Source: Protea cynaroides (taxonomy: Eukaryota; Streptophyta; Magnoliopsida; Proteales; Proteaceae). Taken from it: 64,000 nucleotides of DNA. Numbering within the stretch: the stretch's first letter is position 1; every line of letters starts with the position of its first letter. The notes beneath the pieces are model-generated. The model did no database searches and was not told the origin of the DNA. It worked only from the letters and a program-made list of their open reading frames with translations. The DNA lies in NCBI GenBank assembly GCA_028583415.1, contig CM053267.1:45124834-45188833 (forward strand). Direction: 5' to 3'. The position numbers were made by a program, and so were the translations under genes. Positions 57,513 through 64,000 of this stretch are shown in pieces.

Positions 57513-59302
57513 CTATTCTGATGATTATGATTGATAAAACTCTACCTAACACAAATCCAGAAAAATAAGCTCAGAATTTGACCCTTCATAAAGAAATAAT
57601 AAAAGTCACACCCATAGCATGTAAAAACTTGCACAGAGAAAGCCAAGAGTACCATAGCAGAGTTTCAAAAACCACAAATATGTTCGAAAATGTTGTTTCA
57701 GAAGATGCAGTTACGAAGCTTGGGTTTAAAATGGAGCCACACCCCAACACTGTTAAACAACATCAATCTTTTACAATTAAAAAGGGGTCTTTGTTGACAT
57801 ACTCCATTGGAGATTGGAGGGTTTCTGAATAGGGTTCAGTGCGATGTGCTGTCGTTGAAGGTATGACATACTTTGGGGTCGACTGTAGTTGTTCGGTAAC
57901 AGAGTCAAGCATTGTGGCTACGAGACCACCTACTCCTCCAAGCAAGGATATAAAACCAATCAAGCTCAAGACGACAGCCAAGCCATTTCTCCTTATGTGT
58001 GTGGAATCAGACATTTGCCCTTACTAGATGGAGTTGAGTACCCTTCAAAGAGAGAGCATTAATGAAATAGCTTTAGACTGGTTGGATCAACTTGATAGAC
58101 TTTTGAAACCAAAGGTCAAGAGATCCAATCCAAAGCCCAGTTCTATGAGCTCAATATTAGCTCCATATAAGGTCATCGCTAGTAGCTTAGTTAGCCATTT
58201 ATCTTCTTTAAGTTGTGGGGGAAGCTTTGTAATTTTCTCATTTTATTAAGCAAGTGGATAAGTCTATAAGAAAGTAAGAGTCACCAGTTTTGTTAGTTGC
58301 TAGGAACTTTCTATTTTTCTTAGTTGTCAATTGTTAGTAAGTTTAAGAGTCTTAGTAGTTTCTCTCTCCCATTGATATTCTCTCTCTTTCCTATCTTTTC
58401 TCCCTTCAGTTTCTTCTCTCCCTACCCCATCAACCTCTTCTTTTCTCTCTGGCATCGACTTCTCTTGTTTTCTATTTTCTCCTATTTTTTTCACTCTTTC
58501 TAGCACTGCAGGCCACTGTATGGACAAGTTTCAGCAGCCTGCAACTTCTGTTAATCAAGTTAGTACATTTCTTTTAGTCTATATTCTTCTCCATATCCTA
58601 TGCTCTGTTATTATTTCATTCTCACCATCAACTTCTTTCAAGCAGTGGTATTTAAGAACATATACTCCGAGCACACGTGAGCTGAAAGAAATTATAAACA
58701 TGCTTCAAAACAACTGAATTGAAATACAAAGGCATGCTTGTCCCTTGTTTGTTGAGGTTAGCCTGTTTTACAATTCAGATGCTTGTACAAGAATGAACAT
58801 TTAACAACCACTCAGGGACACATCACAGCCATGGTTCATAAGAAATACTACAAATATAAGCATTCCAATCCCTGAATGAAACAGTCCATGTACATCTGAG
58901 GAAAGAAAAATTCTTATATAAATGAGTCCATCAAAAAGAAGTCAGCAAAATGAAACAACCACCTAAAAAAAAATTTACAATCATCTGTAGCACAGTAATA
59001 TAAACAGAATAATGAAACAAAAGCCATATGCAAAAAATAATTCTAAATTCTCCAAAATAGGAACCCGAAATCACCGCTGATTCAAATTCTCTTTTCCAGG
59101 TTCAGGTGTGAATCTACGGAGGATCTCATGGATCAGGTTTGCACAGCTTGCTTTTTTGCTTAACCAGGTTTTCGGAGATGGGATTTTTTGTTTCCTTGTT
59201 TCTCAAATAATAATTTGAGAATCCAGATTTCGCGGTTGTGCATTGAGGCATGGAACTTCGATTCTTTTCAGCAACAAAGAGAGAGAAGGGAGGGAGGGCT
59301 AC
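57513..59302 (-). other. probable TAF11 5' leader intron
   Basis: Acceptor ...AGAATAG (57513-57514) and donor GTAGCC (59302-59297) would join exon 59404-59303 to 57512. The interval contains an unassigned ORF (57763-58014) and T/C-rich sequence near 58340-58510. No transposon ends were recognised. Confidence 0.45.
57763..58014 (-). CDS. unidentified ORF with one hydrophobic segment
   Basis: An 83-codon frame begins MSDSTHIRRNGLAVVLSLIG, with a Gly/Leu/Val-rich hydrophobic stretch at residues about 11-35 that could span a membrane. I do not recognise it. It lies inside the putative leader intron of TAF11, so it may be chance or a gene fragment. Confidence 0.2.
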   Translation of the reverse strand: MSDSTHIRRNGLAVVLSLIGFISLLGGVGGLVATMLDSVTEQLQSTPKYVIPSTTAHRTEPYSETLQSPMEYVNKDPFLIVKD

Positions 59303-59404
59303 CTGAGCTTGAGCCGAGTTCAAGACTCTGTCAGTCCGTTGGGGTTCAAACTCAAATATTTTAAGAAGGAAGGCGAGGGACTGATTCAGTTCGTCACTCA
59401 CCAT
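59303..59404 (-). CDS. candidate upstream first exon of TAF11
   Basis: ATG at 59404 opens 34 codons beginning MVSDELNQSLAFLLKIFEFE and ending at donor CAG|GTAGCC. If spliced to the acceptor at 57512 the frame continues through seven codons (DSSQGVR) into the TAF11 ATG without a stop, giving a 41-residue extension. An overlapping short frame (MAYGAIRLKW, stop) lies just upstream. It could instead be a non-coding leader exon or part of another gene. Confidence 0.35.
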
Positions 59405-59965
59405 TTGAGTCGAATGGCCCCGTAAGCCATGAAGTGCTCGGGGATCGCTGGAGTTGAGTCAGAGTATCGACAGAGGGACGGTCACAAGGTTTCCCTGTAA
59501 GAAGGGAGAGGGAAGGAAGACGGAGAAGAAGAAAAAGGGTACAAATTCAACTTCAAAACAATCAATCGGGGTACTGTATTTGTTTGACCTTTACCGGTCT
59601 GAAAATTTTCAAAGGGTTCTTAGACGTTCGTTCGAAAAATTTGGGAGAAATTTCTCCCTTTTCAATTCAAGCAATCAGTAGATCGTGTCTTAACAAAGAA
59701 AAAATCAAGTAGATCTTGACTCTAATATCAATTCTAATAAGTTTAATCAATATAAGATTTTCACATAAACAGTACCCAGAATAAAATGAAAATATTAATT
59801 AAATAATTAAATGTGATATACCTGAAAGATTGATTTTCCGTCTTAATCTAATACTTGTCTTTGATTCCTGTTTTCCATTGCCATCGAGAGATCGCTTTTC
59901 AATCTTCTGTGCGTCTCGCAAGTCTTCCATAACCCTGATCCCTTTTTAATCTTCTATGCGTATGA

Positions 59966-60074
59966 GAGCAAGAGTGAAATCAACTATGGCTATGGGCGTA
60001 TCGGAGCAAGAGTGAAATCAACTATGGCTATGGGCGTATCGAGCAAGAGTGAAATCAACTGTGGCTATGGGAAC
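59966..60074. repeat. minisatellite, three 37-38 bp units
   Basis: Units starting 'gagcaagagtgaaatcaact' lie at 59966, 60004 and 60041. The first two are identical except for one terminal base. They are 0.6 kb upstream of the candidate TAF11 first exon. Confidence 0.9.
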
Positions 60075-60260
60075 GGTAAACAACTAGCGCTTAAAATGCT
60101 ACATGGCGTGTGGCATCCGGCTGATGGAAGCCATGTGGACGTCCATGCATCCGACGGTTTAAATTAAAAAATAGCAACATATGTTGAAAGTAAAAGAAAT
60201 AAAAAAATAAAAAATTTCTGAAACACATTTACGTCGAGAAACAACCCCAAATCGGAACCG

Positions 60261-60395
60261 AATCCTCTCCCGCGGCAGGAGATTCCTGCCGCTGATCCAA
60301 GGGCTAGGGATCAGTCGGCCCGCCTACCAATACATTGGGAGGTGGGTCGGCTGAAATCCCGCCCTTGGCCGGCGGCAGGTGAGCGGGAGAGGATT
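60261..60395. repeat. foldback element / long imperfect hairpin
   Basis: AATCCTCTCCCGC (60261-60273) and its exact complement GCGGGAGAGGATT (60383-60395) bound a region whose arms stay largely complementary inward ('aagggctagggat' against 'atcccgccctt'; 'cggcccgcctacc' against 'ggtgggtcgg'). No target duplication is visible. It could be a MITE or a small-RNA-like hairpin. Confidence 0.6.
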
Positions 60396-61658
60396 TTTAT
60401 ACCCCCAAATCCCGCCCTTCTCTTCCAAATCCCTCTTCTTCCAATGATTCTTGCGCATCTTCTTCGATGGAAGTTCTCCCTCTTCTTCGACCGACTCCTG
60501 CTGCATCTCGTACACCGCCAATGTTCTTCAACTGAGTTATCGCAGACACTCATGCATCTTCTATCGACCGACTCTTGCTGTCTTCCAACTACTCCTGCTT
60601 ACTCTTGCTCTTCTTCCGGGAGCATGAGTTTGTAGTTGAGGTTAGATCCAGGGAGGCTTCGTTATAAGGTTTTTTGTTGGTAGAATTCTACTCTAGATTG
60701 ATCTTGTTATTGTTATGAAATATTATTGCGGCGTTGTTGGGGCTGGTTCCTTCTGTTCATTGGTTTTGATTCATCATTATTGGGGATTATTTGATGGATT
60801 TTTTCTGGTTTGTTATGAAATATTATTGGTTTTGATTGGTTTTTGATTCATCATTGAGTGTAATCCCGAAAAGTTAAAAAAAAAAAAAAAAAAAAAAAAT
60901 TAAAACTATGTTGGAATATATTTATGTGGGCTTGATTAATTATCGGACTTATAGAATAGTAGGAGTCTGTATCACTAAACTGATCGATTCGGTCTGGTTC
61001 ATCACAAGATAAAGAAATCGACAATCCCTATTTCAATGTGGGACTAATTAGGGTTTGTGACAGTATTATATAGATTAGATAATGAGTCTCTACAGTCCTA
61101 GTTGTTTTTCTCTCTCTGTTTTTCTCTCTCTACACCCATGAGCATTGAAAATCTCGTGGAACCTCAATGGGTTGAGGAATATTGTAATCAAAGCTTCAAG
61201 ACCAAGTTTCACGACTAACAGCGGAAACCAATCTTCTATAGACAGGTATGTCTTTACAACTATTGTTTACATTGAATCTCCATTGTGTTTTAAATATCTG
61301 CATGGATGGTTAGGGTTTGTGATGAAAACATGGTATTGGAAAAAATTTAACAACTAGTATTAAAGCCTACCATATAGACCTAGGATCAACGAAAATTAAT
61401 TGTAAGGACCTATCATGATTGATTGAATTGGAAAGAGAAAATTTTCTCGAATTTTGGATCAAATATGTCGTAGATTTCTTACCGATGAAATTTTTCGACT
61501 AGTGAAAAGTACCAAATAATATAACATTGGAAAGAGCTTAAAGAAATGGTGACGGCGATATAAAAAACGCCACTGCCGGCGCTTCCGGCGGTAGCCGCAA
61601 GTGGATTTCACTCGCAGGGGAAAGAAATATAAAAAAAAATAAAAAAAAAGAGAGGCAG

Positions 61659-62251
61659 TGTTGACCCCGATCATTGTCAGGTCAATTCGGAAACCTTAAC
61701 GGGTTGGCTTGGCCATGGTTTGACCCGGTGCAAGTTGATCTGTGGCAGACCCGCCCTATCACACCTATGGGCAGGTACGTGCTGTCATGGCCTTAGTGTA
61801 ACTAAGCCAACCGTGCGGCACTTTGTCGCTTGCAACCCTTCTTGAAGCACTAAGTCAGCCTAACCCCTTACTAAGGAAGATATCACACAATAGAGAATTA
61901 TGAAAGAAGAGCTTATATTACAAAGGGACTCTTACAAAGCTTGATTGCTTGAGTGCCTTAGCCAAATGAGGCATTCATTATTTATAGGCATCAAGGGGTA
62001 CAATGAATGGTTAAGATTTGTACAAATGTTACACATCCAACGGTTGGGAACATTCTAGTATAGAGGTCTAGAATACTCCCACCTCCTTAGAAAAATCTAG
62101 AGAAAGTCTATAAAAGTGTGGAGGTTTCTAGAGAACCCCACTTAAGCCCAAGTGTAGAGAATGTGTAGAGAATTCTAGAATATGGGTCAACCCATCAACC
62201 CATGTGCCAATCCTTGGGCCATGTAGACGGAGCGGGTCGCGGGTCGTGACA
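61659..62251 (-). repeat. chromovirus 3' LTR, 593 bp
   Basis: TG...CA ends on the minus strand, directly after the polypurine tract. The 5' partner is not in the window, so the target duplication cannot be checked; the outer flank is 'ggcag' (61654-61658). Confidence 0.8.
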
Positions 62252-62280
62252 TTCTCCCCCACCTAAGTTGGCGACAACCT

Positions 62281-63675
62281 CGTCGCATTTTCCTCATGAA
62301 ACTTCTGTATCATGTCTTGGAACTGCCAAAGGGCATCTGATGGTTCTCAGCTTGTCTCGCTCTCTGGTAGTCCCTTCCATTTAACTAAGTACTCCCTACA
62401 AGGAGGAACGCCTCGTCTTCGTATAAGTCTATCAGCCATTATGCATTCAACCTCCTTCTCATAGGAAGTAACCACACCCGTTGGTGCTCGAGTTGAAGTC
62501 TCACGGCTTGGGTCTTCCATGTCTTCATGATAAGGTTTTAACATACTTGCATGGAAAACCGGATGAATTTTGAGTTTGGGAGGGAGCTTTACCTCATAGG
62601 ATACCTTGCCCACCTTCCTTAGAATCTCAAACGGCCCTTCATACCGGCGAACCAACCCTTTGTGCACTGACCTTAGGGACTTAAACTGTTGTGACACGAG
62701 GTTTACTAGTACCAAGTTACCCACCATTAGGTGTTCTGGTCGCCTGTCCTTGTCGACCCATTTCTTCATCTTCTTAGTGGCTTTGTCTAGGTAAGACTTG
62801 GCCACGTCCATCTTTTCGTGCCACTCCTTCGCAACCTTGAACGCCGAAGGGCTCCTCCTTGTGTATTCTATCATAAGTGTATGTGACGTCAAAGGTTGTT
62901 GTCCAGTGGCTACTTCGAACAGGCTTTGGTTTGTTGTCTCACTCTTTTGAAGGTTGTAGGAGAACTGAGCCACATCAATCAGCTTGACCCAGTCTTTTTA
63001 GTTGGCACTCACAAAGTGCCTCAAGTATATCTCCAACAAGTTGTTGACTCGTTCGGTCTGCCCATCAGTTTGTGGATGGAAGCTTGTAGAAAAGTGGAGA
63101 GTCGAACCCAACAACTTGAACAGCTCCGTCCAGAACTTGCCCATGAAGCGAGGGTCTCGATTGCTAATGATCGTGTGTGGCACACCCCAATACTTCACTA
63201 TGTTCTTAAGGAACAACCTTGTTGCCTCCTTTGCGGTACAGTTTCTAGGAGCTGCCACAAATGTGGCATACTTAGAGAATCTGTCAACAACCACCATTAT
63301 ATAGCCGCATCCTTCCGACGTAGGTAGTGCGCTGATGAAGTCCATAGATACGCTCTCCCATGGCCTTTCCGGTGTGGGTAGTGGTTCTAACAATCCTCTT
63401 GGTTGTTGTTGCTCCACCTTGTCTTGTTGACATACAAGACAGGTCCTCACGTAGGCTTCTATGTCGTCCCGCATCTGAGGCCAGTAATAGGCTACTTCTA
63501 GTAATGCTCGTGTGCGCTGCTGTCCCGGGTGACCAGCCCACTTTGTGTCATGGCACTCACGGATAAGGTTATGTCGTAGGTTATTCCATTTAGGAACATA
63601 GAGTCTTCTCTTCTTGGCGTAGAGCAAGCCGTCCTTCTCCCAAAAGCGTCGCGTCTTACCTTCCCGCGCGAGGTT
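62281..63675 (-). pseudogene. chromovirus integrase and chromodomain
   Basis: The HHCC domain (ECHDTKWAGHPGQQRTRALL ... CLVCQQDK) and core are present. The second catalytic Asp (usual SDRD) is Asn in 'ISNRDPRF' (codon AAT, 63162-63160). The Glu in 'HPQTDGQTERVNN' remains. A TAA at 62998-63000 interrupts the frame. The GPF/GPY-type region and 'KIHPVFHASMLKPYH' follow. The chromodomain 'REYLVKWKGLPESETS' then hits TGA (62347-62349) where Trp is expected; the remaining codons run on in frame to about 62270. Confidence 0.9.
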
Positions 63676-64000
63676 TGTAAGACCCGTGTCAAACTAACCC
63701 GGTCTTACCACCTTGAACCAGGTTTACCCATCATGGTCGAGTCAATGGACCAAGGGCGTGAAGGAGAGCGAGATCCCAAGTATCAAATCGACCCAAAAAC
63801 ACTTAAAATAGAGCAAGGGTCGCATACCCAGCTAAACAGGGTCGACCCTCTCAAATTAGAAACTCAGACCCTGAAAAATGGACAGAGGGTCGGACAGTGT
63901 CAGACCACAGGGTCGACGGGATCATCGACCCTCTAATCGACCCTCACTTACTACCGAGTCTGAAATTAGGAAATTTCCTAATTTTCGATTGGGATTCTTT
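63676..64000 (+). mobile_element. LTR inserted in chromovirus pol, cut by window end
   Basis: TGTAAGACCCG begins immediately after 'aggtt' and interrupts the pol frame (…NLAREG on the minus strand). It is homologous to the LTR at 3361, including the GTCGA-rich domain and 'aattaggaaatttcctaatttt'. It continues beyond the window. Confidence 0.75.

Larger units (their letters stand above)
61659..63675 (-). mobile_element. chromovirus (Ty3/gypsy with chromodomain), 3' half
   Basis: On the minus strand integrase and chromodomain are followed by a polypurine tract 'ggtgggggagaa' and a 3' LTR at 62251-61659 (TGTCACGACCCG...GGGTCAACA). The 5' half is beyond a second LTR inserted at 63676 and outside the window. 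Confidence 0.88.

Noticed and set aside
60909..61134. Possible copia-type LTR (TGTTGGAATAT...CTCTACA)
   Set aside because: It has LTR-like composition, but no primer site, partner LTR or target duplication was found.

Overview
This window is plant nuclear DNA, clearly angiosperm. It carries two conserved plant genes, TML (a TPLATE endocytosis complex subunit) and TAF11 (a TFIID subunit), both on the minus strand. Almost everything else is transposable elements at various stages of decay. There is one 500-base assembly gap of N (5557-6056). The species cannot be fixed from sequence alone. Very long TE-filled introns and Tat-type gypsy elements fit many dicots; an early-diverging or woody dicot is only a guess.

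Layout. 1-5556: dispersed LTR-type repeats, including an inverted pair. 5557-6056: gap. 6057-7561: TML, one long exon whose 3' end is lost in the gap. 7562-14040: TE remnants, namely an interrupted LTR copy, a solo LTR, a chromovirus tail, a (TG)n tract and a LINE fragment. 14553-57491 (start possibly at 59404): TAF11. Its 639-base coding sequence is split into four phase-compatible exons at 57491-57169, 30510-30423, 15012-14913 and 14680-14553. The introns are 26.7 kb, 15.4 kb and 232 bases. 57513-60400: a probable 5' leader intron, a possible alternative first exon, a minisatellite and a foldback element. 61659-64000: the 3' half of a minus-strand chromovirus with another LTR inserted in its pol.

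Intron 2 of TAF11 holds a tandem TRIM array (LTR-INT-LTR-INT-LTR), hAT-type MITEs with 8-base target duplications, two abutting hAT elements (one carrying a 2.7 kb non-autonomous LTR element), and a 3.4 kb solo LTR with a GGT-rich Tourist-like element inside. Intron 1 is a nest. A Ty1/copia element (32197-56771, target duplication CATGC) contains a solo LTR and a complete Tat-type Ty3/gypsy element (33917-52419). The gypsy element contains a hAT MITE and a LINE/hAT composite. Removing the copia leaves an ancestral intron of about 2.1 kb.

Most elements are disabled. Several catalytic or structural codons are hit by G-to-A type changes, as expected of methylated, silenced TEs. The gypsy element carries an antisense ORF (Transposase_28 type) with a TATA box and splice donor that read in the TAF11 sense direction. 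That could affect TAF11 transcripts. This and the giant TAF11 gene are the main points for follow-up.
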